The notes: generated by a model not told the origin, from the sequence alone. Shown: positions 52,532 to 61,169, numbered from the stretch's first letter. The stretch: DNA of 64,000 bases from UBA1081 sp045537555 (GCA_045537555.1 JAZSPR010000146.1:1-64000); one strand, 5' to 3'. A program made the numbers and translations.

Positions 52532-53110
52532 TTATTTTCGCTTAGGTGCAGTAGTATTTTTACTGCGGGATGAAGTTTTTTGTGATGAAGTTGTTTTTTT
52601 AGGTTTTTTATATAAAACTTCATTATCATTATCTTGTGATTGTTTTCTGTACTGCTGTCGCTGTCCGGTCGGTTGTTTTGTTTTCGGGACAAGCTGTTGT
52701 CTGGTGGTAACAGCAGTAGAATAAAAAACAAATTCACTTTTTCCGAAGAAAAGGCTGTCACCGTCTTTAAGTAAAGCTTTCTTTTCTATTTTTTTACCGT
52801 TCAACTTAATACCTGAAGTAGAGTTGGTATCAAAAATCATCCAACCTGTACTTCTTTTTGAAAGAACAGCATGAAATCGTGATACTGAAATATCAGAAAT
52901 AACAACATCGCACGCCTTGGCACGACCGATTGATGTTTCAGATCTGCTTATATCAATTATATGTCCGTTTGATGCATCAACAAGGCTTGCTCTGATTGTT
53001 CGTTTTGCAGGCTTTATAAAAAGAGAAACTACAGATATCAATAAAACCAGAAACAATAAACAGAAAAGAAGCATCTGAACATAAAATGTACTGTTTACAT
53101 CAACAAGCAA
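52532..53110 (-). CDS. Membrane-anchored FHA-domain protein
   Basis: About 192 residues. One N-terminal transmembrane helix (about 14-35) precedes an FHA domain with GRAKACDVVISD, SRFHAVL and NSTSGIKLNGKKI, all phosphothreonine-recognition blocks. A Lys/Gln/Ser-rich disordered tail ends the protein. It heads the FtsW–PBP pair, as in clusters where Ser/Thr kinases tune wall growth. I prefer TTG at residue 4 of the longest frame, because AGGTGA lies 5 bases upstream of it. Confidence 0.87.
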   Translation of the reverse strand: MLVDVNSTFYVQMLLFCLLFLVLLISVVSLFIKPAKRTIRASLVDASNGHIIDISRSETSIGRAKACDVVISDISVSRFHAVLSKRSTGWMIFDTNSTSGIKLNGKKIEKKALLKDGDSLFFGKSEFVFYSTAVTTRQQLVPKTKQPTGQRQQYRKQSQDNDNEVLYKKPKKTTSSQKTSSRSKNTTAPKRK

Positions 53111-53142
53111 AGCCCTCACCTCATTACATAAATAATCAATTT

Positions 53143-53171
53143 ATTATATCGCTAATCAACAGAAAAGTCAA
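53143..53171 (-). promoter_or_regulatory. Promoter of the FHA–FtsW–PBP–ABC run
   Basis: TTGACT and TATAAT with a 17-base spacer on the minus strand. Confidence 0.7.
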
Positions 53172-53214
53172 GTTATATATATTGTAATAAATATTTAAAA
53201 TATAATAAAATATA

Positions 53215-53244
53215 TTGACTTTAAAATATAAATGGTTGTATAAT
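53215..53244 (+). promoter_or_regulatory. Promoter of galM
   Basis: TTGACT and TATAAT with an 18-base spacer, 31 bases before the ATG. Confidence 0.65.
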
Positions 53245-53274
53245 TATAGAAAATATATTCGGAGGTTATGTCCA

Positions 53275-54321
53275 ATGTCAGTAAAATCAAGCAGTTTCGG
53301 TATTCTTAATGATAAAGAAATTATAAAATATACAATAGAAAATTCAAAAGGAATTAAAGTGTCTGTTATAACTTACGGTGCAACACTCACTGAAATTTTC
53401 GCTCCCGACTTAAAAGGGGAGTTTAAGGATATCCTTGTAGGATTTGATGACCTTGACGGTTTTGTAAACAGAACAGATTATCAGGGAGTTGTTGTCGGTC
53501 CTTATGCTAACCGTATAGGAAATGCACAGTTTTCAATTGACGGCACTAGTTATAAACTTACTGCAAATGAAAAAGATGTAACATGCCTTCATGCAAACGG
53601 AGAATTCAATACAGCGATTTGGGAACCTGAGGTTATTGATGATAATTCCGTAAAATTTTCATATATAAGCCCCGACGGACTTAACGGTTTCCCGGGAAAT
53701 ATTAATGTAACTGTTACATACATCTTAAATGACAATAATGAATTGAAACTTGAATATTTTGCAGTTTCCGATAAAAAAACTGTAATTAATCTTACAAATC
53801 ATGCATATTTCAATCTCGGCGGTTATGATGCGGGAACAATACTCAATCATAAAATAAAAATCAATGCAGATTCTTTCACACCTGTTGATGAATTCAGTAT
53901 TCCAACAGGCGAAATTCAGCCCGTTGAGAATACTCCTTTTGATTTCAGAAACTTCAGAACCATCGGTGATGATATTGATTTTGATTGTGACCAACTGAAC
54001 TTCACAGGCGGTTATGACCATAATTTCTGCATAAACTACTACGACGGTAATAGCTTAAATAAAGCCGCAGAAGTCATCGATGAAATCAGCGGAAGAAAAA
54101 TGGAAGTTTATACCGATTTGCCCGGTGTTCAGTTTTATGCAGGCAATTTCCTGAAAGGTGTTATCGGAAAAAACAACATGCCCATGAATAAAAGAACAGG
54201 TTTCTGCCTTGAAACACAGTTTTATCCCGATTCACCAAATAAACCTGATTTTCCGTGTTGTCTTTTTGATGCAGGTGAAGAATATAAATCAGTAACTGTT
54301 TTTAAATTTGAAGTAATTTAA
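53275..54321 (+). CDS. galM: Aldose 1-epimerase
   Basis: 348 residues. GVVVGPYANRIGNAQF, the catalytic His region NLTNHAYFNLGG (about 162-173) and a C-terminal CLETQFYPDSPN with the catalytic Glu are all present. It interconverts alpha and beta hexoses (mutarotase). The start is fixed by GGAGG 9 bases upstream; a longer frame across the promoter is not real. Confidence 0.93.
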   Translation: MSVKSSSFGILNDKEIIKYTIENSKGIKVSVITYGATLTEIFAPDLKGEFKDILVGFDDLDGFVNRTDYQGVVVGPYANRIGNAQFSIDGTSYKLTANEKDVTCLHANGEFNTAIWEPEVIDDNSVKFSYISPDGLNGFPGNINVTVTYILNDNNELKLEYFAVSDKKTVINLTNHAYFNLGGYDAGTILNHKIKINADSFTPVDEFSIPTGEIQPVENTPFDFRNFRTIGDDIDFDCDQLNFTGGYDHNFCINYYDGNSLNKAAEVIDEISGRKMEVYTDLPGVQFYAGNFLKGVIGKNNMPMNKRTGFCLETQFYPDSPNKPDFPCCLFDAGEEYKSVTVFKFEVI

Positions 54322-54329
54322 TTTTACTG

Positions 54330-54358
54330 TTGCAAAATATAATTATTTGTTATATAAT
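54330..54358 (+). promoter_or_regulatory. Promoter of the dockerin protein gene
   Basis: TTGCAA and TATAAT with a 17-base spacer, followed by GTAGGAGG before the ATG. Confidence 0.6.
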
Positions 54359-54393
54359 ATAATTATCTATATATCGTAGGAGGTATTTTCTCT

Positions 54394-57081
54394 ATGAAAA
54401 TAATTTTCAGAAAGGCTCTTTGCTGTATTCTGAGTATGGTTCTTGTACTCGGTACAGGTCTTACTGTATTTGCAGCAGATGAAACTGATACCCCTGTAAT
54501 TGTTGTAAATGATATTTATGCTAACCCTATTTACAACACAGATGACGGTTCAGTTGTTTTTAATTTATCTGATTATCAGATGGATATTCTTTTCACATCC
54601 GGTTTTTCAGAAAACATTCTTGATTTGTTCAGCACTGATATGCTGGAAAATATTCAGGACATGCCGACACTTGATATCATAATGTTACTTATCGATTATC
54701 TCGGTTTCGGCGGCGATGTGAATGAAATCATCAATAAGGCTATTGAAACAATCGTTCCGTTGCTCGGAAGCCTTGATTTGGAAAATTTCGATATAAAGGC
54801 AATTATTGAAAGCATTGATTTCAATCAGATTATTGAAGACAAAAAGGCTGAACTTCAGGCTACTGTTGATAATATCAAATTGCTGAAGATGAACGATGAC
54901 GGCACACCTGCAAATCCTTCAATCGGTGCTCTCCAGCTCAATGAATCTCTTGAGTACTATTTTGATGACGATTATGATTTTGCTTTCTCATTTGCCGGTG
55001 TTCTCGGTGAAACAGTCGCAGAAACAGTCGGTTACGATAATACATATGTATTTACATATGACTGGCGTCTTGATCCCACGGTGAATGCTGAAAGAATGGC
55101 AGAATTTGTTGAGCATGTAAAAAATGAAACAGGTTCGGACAAGGTTTCAATTCTTTCAGAAGGATACGGTTCAACTGTTGCAACTGCATATCTTGCAATC
55201 AATGAAGATGCAAATGAAAGCGTAAAGAATTTTGTTACTGTATCATCAGAATTTCTCGGCACATCAGTTGTCGGTGATTTTATGAAGGGTGATATCATAA
55301 ACAAGAAATCTGACCTTATCGCATTTTCAAGTGCATACATCAGATATACAAATGATATTTCTGACAATCCTCTTACAGCTTTTACTACATGGCTTATAAA
55401 TTATATCCTTAATAATGAATGGGAAATTCAGAGTTTCTGCTTTGAAATTGAAAAACTTCTTTCAGACATTGAATTCTTTGCAGATCATTTCGGCATAACC
55501 GGTGAAATTGCAAAAATGCCCGGTATATGGGCTCTTGTTCCCGTTGAGGATTACGATGCCGCTCTTACAAACATCTTTGGTGATGAAACTGATTCTGAAT
55601 TATATGAAACAATCAATACATTCAAAGATTATCAGTATGACTATGAAACAATTCTTACTGATGCAAAAGAAAACGGTATAAACATCAGCGTTGTTGCCGC
55701 ATGGGACCTTCAGATACTTCCCGTTGGTGAAAATAACAGCGTTCAGTCCGACGGTGTTGTTGATACAGCATATGCAAGTTTCGGTGCTACATGCGTTGCT
55801 CTTAATGATGTAAAAGATGCCGGTGCTGCAGTTCAGGACTACGATGACGGTCATGACCATATTTCCGACACATACGATATGCTTACTCCTTGGTATGATA
55901 TGGGAACAATCTGTCATTATATCGATGCTTCTACATGTGCACTTCCCGAAAACACATGGTTCATCAAGAATATGAAACACGGTACATTCAGTTATGAAAG
56001 CAATTCATTTGATTTCCTTATCTGGTTAATTACAGCAGACAATGAAAGAACTGTATGGCAGGATGTTGCATACAAGCAGTTTATGAATTACAACAGATTT
56101 ATTAATCCCGGCATCCTCAGTTCTGACGGCATCAGAGCAGAAGAATCACAGCCCGGAAAATACCTTCTCGGTGATATAAACATTGACGGTATTGTCACAT
56201 CACTTGATGCGAGAGTTGCTCTCAGAGTAGCTGAAGGTGACGAATATATTGAAGAAGGCACCATTCCCTTTATGAATGGTGATGTCTATGCGGACGGAGT
56301 TATAAATGCGGCAGATGCAAGAAAGATTCTTCTTATGTCAGCAGGTCTTATTGATTATATGCAGAGCGGTGTGAAATTCGATTACAAAACCGAAAAAGGC
56401 GAACTCCCCGAAGCAGATTATACATTTGAACTCAGACCTGAATATAACAGTATAGAAAACTGTCTTGAAATAGATCTTATACTTCTCGATGCAGAAGGTG
56501 CAACAAGCGGTAACTTCATTATCAATTACAATACTGAAATGTTCACATATATTGATTCAGATACTGTAACACTTGATGACGGATATGCAGTTTCAGGTGC
56601 TCCCATAAAGACTGAAGGTGTTCTTACATGTGCTTTTGCAGTAAATAATAAAATCGGAATTGCTGATTGCGACGAAAACGGAGATCTTCTTCTTGCAACA
56701 TATCATCTTGATGTAACAAGAAAGAAACTTTCCGATTCAACATTTACAGCCGGTGCTTCATATTTCTATGAAGGTAACAAAGAAACATTTATTGCACCTG
56801 TTTCACTTGATGTTTCTGAAGACATATTCTTCATGCTCGGTGATGCTGATAACAACAGATACATTTCTGCAGCAGATGCAAGAATAGTTCTCAGAATAGC
56901 TGCTCAGCTTGAAAATGTAAAAGATGAGATTATGTTCAAGAGATGCGATGTTGATATGAACGGCAAAATCACAGCAAAAGATGCAAGAAGTATACTTCGT
57001 GTTTCTGCAAAGCTTCAGGACAGTTTCGTTGAAAAATCAAACGACAATCATATTGATAAAGATACTGAAGTAACAGAATAA
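54394..57081 (+). CDS. Secreted dockerin protein with lipase-like domain and cohesin-like module
   Basis: 895 residues. Signal peptide 1-28. Residues 30-580 contain a lecithin:cholesterol acyltransferase/lipase-like fold (FTYDWRLDP at about 220). At the nucleophile elbow the expected GHSMGG reads SEGYGS (255-260), so the serine is Gly. Dockerin-like repeats lie at about 591-652 (LLGDINIDGIVTSLDARVAL, NGDVYADGVINAADARKIL) and 814-876 (LGDADNNRYISAADARIVL, DVDMNGKITAKDARSILR). Between them (about 675-805) is a beta-rich cohesin-like segment. It may attach to a cellulosome-like scaffold or act as an adaptor; catalysis is doubtful. Confidence 0.8.
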   Translation: MKIIFRKALCCILSMVLVLGTGLTVFAADETDTPVIVVNDIYANPIYNTDDGSVVFNLSDYQMDILFTSGFSENILDLFSTDMLENIQDMPTLDIIMLLIDYLGFGGDVNEIINKAIETIVPLLGSLDLENFDIKAIIESIDFNQIIEDKKAELQATVDNIKLLKMNDDGTPANPSIGALQLNESLEYYFDDDYDFAFSFAGVLGETVAETVGYDNTYVFTYDWRLDPTVNAERMAEFVEHVKNETGSDKVSILSEGYGSTVATAYLAINEDANESVKNFVTVSSEFLGTSVVGDFMKGDIINKKSDLIAFSSAYIRYTNDISDNPLTAFTTWLINYILNNEWEIQSFCFEIEKLLSDIEFFADHFGITGEIAKMPGIWALVPVEDYDAALTNIFGDETDSELYETINTFKDYQYDYETILTDAKENGINISVVAAWDLQILPVGENNSVQSDGVVDTAYASFGATCVALNDVKDAGAAVQDYDDGHDHISDTYDMLTPWYDMGTICHYIDASTCALPENTWFIKNMKHGTFSYESNSFDFLIWLITADNERTVWQDVAYKQFMNYNRFINPGILSSDGIRAEESQPGKYLLGDINIDGIVTSLDARVALRVAEGDEYIEEGTIPFMNGDVYADGVINAADARKILLMSAGLIDYMQSGVKFDYKTEKGELPEADYTFELRPEYNSIENCLEIDLILLDAEGATSGNFIINYNTEMFTYIDSDTVTLDDGYAVSGAPIKTEGVLTCAFAVNNKIGIADCDENGDLLLATYHLDVTRKKLSDSTFTAGASYFYEGNKETFIAPVSLDVSEDIFFMLGDADNNRYISAADARIVLRIAAQLENVKDEIMFKRCDVDMNGKITAKDARSILRVSAKLQDSFVEKSNDNHIDKDTEVTE

Positions 57082-57090
57082 AAGTAAAGA

Positions 57091-57121
57091 TGAGGTAATT
57101 TACGATTACCTCATTTTTTTT
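57091..57121 (+). terminator. Terminator after dockerin protein gene
   Basis: A 9-bp stem (TGAGGTAAT / ATTACCTCA, 5-base loop) merging into T7-8. Confidence 0.85.
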
Positions 57122-57269
57122 ACTTTATATTAAACGCAATTTCCTACAAGAAAACGGCTTCGCCGAACGTCTGCGGCGACCGTTTTCGGTTAGTCCATCG
57201 CCGTGCCCGAAGGGCAAATCGGCGGGACATATAATTTTTTTACTTTATAGCAAACGTAATTTCCTATAA
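57115..57269. repeat. 35-bp direct repeats flanking two GC-rich hairpins
   Basis: Copies at 57115-57149 and 57235-57269 (TTTACTTTATA..AAACG.AATTTCCTA) differ at about four positions and are exactly 120 bases apart. Between them lie hairpins GAAAACGG..TCGCCG / CGGCGA..CCGTTTTC and GTCC..CGCCG..TGCCC-GAA-GGGCA..CGGCG..GGAC. The GC content is far above the surroundings. It looks like a small hairpin element duplicated or inserted, with no coding capacity. Confidence 0.65.
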
Positions 57270-57272
57270 AGT

Positions 57273-57301
57273 AAAAAAACAGCACAGAAACTTCTGTACT
57301 G
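57273..57301 (-). terminator. Leftward terminator downstream of DUF1292 gene
   Basis: On the minus strand CAGTACAG / CTGTGCTG with a 6-base loop is followed by T7. Confidence 0.78.
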
Positions 57302-57450
57302 CAATATAAAATCCCGCCATGCCGTCTTACAACCGATAATAACCTGCATAGTAAGCAGGGTGGGTGCCGCCCGATACCTTCGCGCTCCCTTCGTCCGCAT
57401 AATGCGGGAGGTCTGCATCCCGGCAACGGAGCAAGCTCCCTTTTTAAAGT
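57302..57450 (-). other. GC-rich structured intergenic element, possible ncRNA or 3' UTR
   Basis: About 150 bases of unusually GC-rich DNA between the DUF1292 stop and a leftward terminator. Minus-strand hairpins include GGGAGC-TTG-CTCC, CCGCA-TTA-TGCGG and CCTGC-TTACTAT-GCAGG. Overlapping reading frames are of low quality. I do not recognise it as SRP RNA, 6S RNA, tmRNA or RNase P RNA. Confidence 0.4.
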
Positions 57451-57509
57451 TCGTTGGGTTAATATAGGCTGTAAACAAATCGAACACAGCAGGAAAGTGT
57501 GTTAAAAAA

Positions 57510-57827
57510 TCAATCGTTGAATTCAAACATATCAGCAAGTCTTTCTTCAAACATTCTGCCGATTTTCATAAACTCATTTTCATCTTCAATAGGTTCAAGA
57601 TAAATCTCATCACCGTCGTAATTTCTTTTCAGGATGATAAGTTCTCCGTCTTCATCAGTTACATCGTCGTCATAAATGGGAAGGAGAGCCACATATTCAT
57701 TATCATCTATTTCAAGAGTATCAAGCTCTTCAAAAATATGTTCTTCACCATCTTCATCAATAACACTTACAATAAGAGGTGCATTTTCATCCTCATTTTC
57801 AAAATCATTCATAAAGTCATTATCCAT
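57510..57827 (-). CDS. DUF1292 family acidic protein
   Basis: 105 residues, strongly acidic. The DUF1292 pattern APLIVSVIDEDGEEHIFE...VALLPIYDDD...LIILKRNYDGDE is clear. Function is unknown; such proteins are common in Firmicutes beside yrrK/ruvX-type genes, which are absent here. A good AGGAG site precedes the ATG. Confidence 0.88.
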   Translation of the reverse strand: MDNDFMNDFENEDENAPLIVSVIDEDGEEHIFEELDTLEIDDNEYVALLPIYDDDVTDEDGELIILKRNYDGDEIYLEPIEDENEFMKIGRMFEERLADMFEFND

Positions 57828-57894
57828 TATAAATTCTCCTTAATTTTTTACCTTTTTAATTGTAACAGCTTTTATGTATTGAGTCAATACAAAA

Positions 57895-58749
57895 TTATTC
57901 GGAAAAATGTGCATGCCAGTAACACTCAAAAGCTTTTCCCGAATCAACGGAAAGAATTGCATCTTTCTCAGATAAATCAGCTTTTCTTTCATGTGTATCA
58001 TTTACACCCCACCAGGGTTCAATACAGACATACGGTGCACCGGGCTTAGCCCAGATACCGAGATATGAACAGTTGCTGTAATCAAACTTAACGGTCCTGT
58101 CGTGATTATCACTGGCAAGAGTAATATAAGATGATTCCATTTCAGTGAAAATAAGAGCATCATTATCAAAAACATTTTTGGTTATTTCAATTTTATTGCT
58201 ATTATTAAGGAAGGGGATAGCACTACCTGTTCTCAGGCATTCTGTATCAATTTCAATAGTATCCAGAGTTTCAGCTTTTTCAAAAAGAAGATAATCACCG
58301 ATTTCACAATTGAATCCGGGATGACCGCCGATTGAGAAGTACATTATATTATCTGAATTATTTACAACTTTATGTGTAACTTTAAGTGATTTTTCAATCA
58401 GTTCAAAAATAACATATACTTCAAACTCATACGGATAAATTTTTCTTGTTTCATCATCAGCTTTTTCAACAAAAATAAGTTTATTATCTGTATCAGAAAC
58501 AAACTGTGCATCTCTTTTTCTGAATAAGCCATGCTTAGGCATTGAATATTCTTTACCGTCAAGATAATATTTATCTTCAAGCATACATCCTATGTTCGGA
58601 AAAAGAACGGGAGACTGACCGTACCAGACGTCAGGATTTCCCTGCCAAAGAAACTCATAACCTGTCTCTTTTGAAACAACACTTGTAAGTTCAGCGCCTG
58701 CTTCTTTTACGCCTATTTTAAGATATTCATTTTCAATATAATGTATCAT
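57895..58749 (-). CDS. LacX-like aldose 1-epimerase family protein
   Basis: 284 residues. IGVKEAGAELTSVVSKETG, FLWQGNPDVWYGQSPVLFPNIG, MPKHGLFRKRD and the central GGHPGFNCEIGD match the LacX subgroup of the galactose mutarotase fold, which is distinct from GalM. The sugar substrate is unknown. The protein is cytoplasmic. It shows little similarity at start and end to the GalM protein encoded 4 kb away. Confidence 0.88.
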   Translation of the reverse strand: MIHYIENEYLKIGVKEAGAELTSVVSKETGYEFLWQGNPDVWYGQSPVLFPNIGCMLEDKYYLDGKEYSMPKHGLFRKRDAQFVSDTDNKLIFVEKADDETRKIYPYEFEVYVIFELIEKSLKVTHKVVNNSDNIMYFSIGGHPGFNCEIGDYLLFEKAETLDTIEIDTECLRTGSAIPFLNNSNKIEITKNVFDNDALIFTEMESSYITLASDNHDRTVKFDYSNCSYLGIWAKPGAPYVCIEPWWGVNDTHERKADLSEKDAILSVDSGKAFECYWHAHFSE

Positions 58750-58816
58750 TCATATAACCTTCTTTCTTTGTTTGATTATAGCACATAATCATAAAAATAA
58801 CAATAGCATTTAATAT

Positions 58817-60343
58817 TTATTTTACACTTGAAACAGCTTCACCGACATTTAATAACGGATATTCAAAACCATACCCAGAAACAGTTTCTGTTGAAGAATT
58901 TATAATAATATCTTTGACTTCGATGGCAGTAAGTGAATTATCTAATGAAAAAATCAAAGCCGCTGTACCTGTCACAAAAGGCGCAGCCATAGATGTTCCT
59001 GAACATGCTTCATATTCACCGTCAAGAACAAAACTCCATATACCTTCACCGGGAGATACAATATCTACAGCATTACCGGCATCAGAAAAAGCGGAAAATC
59101 TCTTTTTATTATCACATGAACCAACAATAATCAAATGGTCTCTGATCTTTTTATTTTCAATATATGTGAAGGGGAGAGAATATTTTGCATCAGCATATTC
59201 TAATTTTCTTGTAAATATATTGAAAATATCGAGTTTGTTCAGAAGTTTCTTATCTCCATATGAAAAATAATGAGAAGGTATTTTGTTAATTGAAGAATCT
59301 GAATCATTACCTGCCGCAAAACAAAGAATAAATTCATAATCTGAATCAATTATTTTTTCTAAAAATTTTTCAAAAAAGAAACTTTCATTTTCAATATATG
59401 ATAATGCATTCGGACAACCGAGATTTGCTGATGCTGAAATGAATGTATTATAACCCATACTGACATTTATTGCCTTTGCATTATGATTGACAATCATATC
59501 TGTAATTGAAGCAATCCAGTACGAAATCGAGTTATTAAAAGCATTATCTGAAACAATTGAACCATCAGGATAAATCGCAGGAGCACGGGATTCTGATGAA
59601 CAACAAGCAATACCTGCAACGTGACTGCCATGAGATACTGAATAAATGTATTGAGGGTCATCAAGCCATTTTCTTTCATACATATCAGCATTGATGATGT
59701 TGAAATATTTATTATTTTTATCAACAAGACTATCAAAAATACCGACTACAACATCGGAATTACATTCTAAATTATCAGGATAATTAATTACATCTTTATA
59801 GGAAAAGTCAAAATCATAATATATATATTCAGAAAATTCTTCAGATTCATCGTTTGCAGGGGGAGTTTCTTCAAAAAAATCAACACATGTTGCCGTAACA
59901 AAATCTGCGTTTTTATATTCCGAACAGATGTTCTGTAATTTATCAAGATTATAATCCGGAAATTCGATCTGATAAAGATTAAGATGCGATATATAACCGC
60001 AAATTTCACCATTATCATCAGCAATAAGGGATGAAATATCTGAAGAAGTAGTTGTTTTATCGCAGATAATCATAATAGTATTATCGACATATTTGAGTCT
60101 TGAGTCATTTTCATAAGAAACAATATCATTTGCCGTAATCTGTTTTATATAGAAATCAGGATTTTTATTAAAACTGTATTTATCGTAAAGTTCAAATGTA
60201 TAAGATGTCTGAAGTAAATCAGCTTCAATATAATCAATAGGCTCAAAAAAGTACAAAATTGTACAGGTAAGAATATCAGTAATAATAAACACTGGAATTA
60301 TAAGTAATAAAAATAATTTTTTCTTTGACAATTTTTTTTTCAC
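58817..60343 (-). CDS. Membrane-anchored subtilase (S8 serine peptidase)
   Basis: About 508 residues. The N-terminal membrane anchor (about 10-33) is followed by a roughly 170-residue prodomain-like region. The catalytic triad is Asp204 (VVVGIFDS), His241 (HGSHVAGIA) and Ser451 (SGTSMAAPFVTG); the oxyanion Asn is in FAAGNDSDSS. It probably works outside the membrane. The GTG start lies 6 bases after GAGGTG. The predicted transcription start leaves a leader of only about a dozen bases. Confidence 0.9.
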   Translation of the reverse strand: MKKKLSKKKLFLLLIIPVFIITDILTCTILYFFEPIDYIEADLLQTSYTFELYDKYSFNKNPDFYIKQITANDIVSYENDSRLKYVDNTIMIICDKTTTSSDISSLIADDNGEICGYISHLNLYQIEFPDYNLDKLQNICSEYKNADFVTATCVDFFEETPPANDESEEFSEYIYYDFDFSYKDVINYPDNLECNSDVVVGIFDSLVDKNNKYFNIINADMYERKWLDDPQYIYSVSHGSHVAGIACCSSESRAPAIYPDGSIVSDNAFNNSISYWIASITDMIVNHNAKAINVSMGYNTFISASANLGCPNALSYIENESFFFEKFLEKIIDSDYEFILCFAAGNDSDSSINKIPSHYFSYGDKKLLNKLDIFNIFTRKLEYADAKYSLPFTYIENKKIRDHLIIVGSCDNKKRFSAFSDAGNAVDIVSPGEGIWSFVLDGEYEACSGTSMAAPFVTGTAALIFSLDNSLTAIEVKDIIINSSTETVSGYGFEYPLLNVGEAVSSVK

Positions 60344-60361
60344 AATATACACCTCAGTTGT

Positions 60362-60390
60362 ATAATAACAAATTGTACTGAAAGTGTCAA
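60362..60390 (-). promoter_or_regulatory. Promoter of the subtilase gene
   Basis: TTGACA and TATTAT, 17-base spacer, minus strand; the start would be near 60355. Confidence 0.75.
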
Positions 60391-60454
60391 TAAAATAGAA
60401 ATTATATAATAATCATTAAGTTCAGAAATTAGCAGAGTATAAGAAAGATATATA

Positions 60455-60483
60455 TTGACATCTGATAAACTTTGTGATATAAT
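60455..60483 (+). promoter_or_regulatory. Strong orphan promoter with no downstream gene
   Basis: Consensus TTGACA and TATAAT with a 17-base spacer. A terminator follows about 35 bases past the -10 box, so the product is expected to be a small RNA. Confidence 0.75.
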
Positions 60484-60489
60484 TATACA

Positions 60490-60552
60490 TAATTAATATT
60501 CGCAAATAGAAATATAAATCGTCTTGTTTCGGCAGGGCGATTTTTTGTTTTT
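60490..60552 (+). ncRNA. Candidate small RNA of about 60 bases
   Basis: Runs from the predicted start to a terminator with stem AAATCGTCTTG / CAGGGCGATTT (one G-T pair plus one wobble, loop TTTCGG) and tail TTTGTTTTT. There is no ribosome site or reading frame. Function unknown; its position next to a prophage could mean it belongs to it. Confidence 0.5.
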
Positions 60553-60885
60553 ATGTAAAAATATCCCTCGGGCTACTGCACCGAGGGATGTCTGCAATAT
60601 AAATGCATCCATATATGCCGAGCTTCAGAAGTGTAACGATGAAGCCGTTAAAAGGGGTTAGGGGATAGAATAAACTGAAATGCAACGATAATGTTCGTTT
60701 CTAAAACAATCCACTCTTGTTTCCCTTAGAAAAGTAGCACCCTTGTGGTGCGGCTCTTTTGAATTAATTTATGTCGTTGCATAAAACTATAAAATCTGAA
60801 AATTTTAATCGGGCGGGGTGTCGCGGGTCGCTTGCGATGGGCGACGCGAGCGTAGCGAGCAGAAAGAATTTAGATGCGACTTCCC
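60553..60885. other. Non-coding, hairpin-rich stretch at the prophage edge
   Basis: Contains a 9-bp hairpin ATCCCTCGG/CCGAGGGAT (60563-60589), an ATGCAACGA...TCGTTGCAT inverted pair around 60680-60774 enclosing GCACC/GGTGC, and a GC-rich tract with direct repeat GCGAGC-GTA-GCGAGC near 60846-60860. No gene is supportable. Replication or packaging signals of the phage, or the attachment site, may lie here; none is identified directly. Confidence 0.4.
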
Positions 60886-60943
60886 TTGAAAAAGCCCCTC
60901 AAGCCTGCAGAAATATTATTGCAGGCTTGAGGGGCTTTTTCAA
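60886..60943. terminator. Very strong 24-bp bidirectional hairpin
   Basis: A perfect inverted repeat (arms 60886-60909 and 60920-60943, core AAGCCCCTCAAGCCTGCA) with a 10-base loop and T-runs on both sides. It ends the repressor gene and insulates the prophage operon from the left. Confidence 0.88.
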
Positions 60944-60947
60944 ATCT

Positions 60948-61169
60948 TTATTTTAACGGTCTTGGTTCGTCAATCAGACCGAGAAGATAATCTGCAGAAA
61001 CATTGAAATAAAGACAGAGTGTTTTTATATCCTGTAGATTTGGTTCATTTTCTCCTGTTTCAATACGTGAAATCTTCTTTTGTGTAGTATTCATTATGTT
61101 TGCTATTGTTGTTTGATTTTTGTCAGAATCTTCCCTGAGTCCTCGTACTCTTTCTCCAAAAATGCTCAT
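60948..61169 (-). CDS. XRE-family phage repressor-like protein
   Basis: 73 residues, a single Cro/CI-type helix-turn-helix: GERVRGLREDSDKNQTTIAN, then KISRIETGENEPNLQDIKTL and VSADYLLGL. It lies divergently to the phage operon, with direct repeats at the operon promoter. The ATG is preferred over a GTG four codons upstream that abuts the AAGGTG site. Repression of lytic or chronic phage expression is inferred. Confidence 0.82.
   Translation of the reverse strand: MSIFGERVRGLREDSDKNQTTIANIMNTTQKKISRIETGENEPNLQDIKTLCLYFNVSADYLLGLIDEPRPLK

Noticed and set aside
57354..57450. AGGGTGGGTGCCGCC resembling a T-box AGGGTGGNACCGCG
   Set aside because: The match is imperfect, there is no stem I or specifier region, and no aminoacyl-tRNA synthetase or amino acid gene lies downstream on the plus strand.
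57190..57550. Minus-strand Arg/Cys-rich frames in the GC-rich element
   Set aside because: They coincide with hairpins, have no ribosome site and no protein-like composition.
60360..60560. A dif site for Xer-mediated phage integration
   Set aside because: No 28-bp sequence with two convincing XerC/XerD half-sites was found by eye.
60771..60956. A 61-codon plus-strand frame before the repressor
   Set aside because: It spans a GC-rich hairpin tract and the 24-bp terminator and has no ribosome site.
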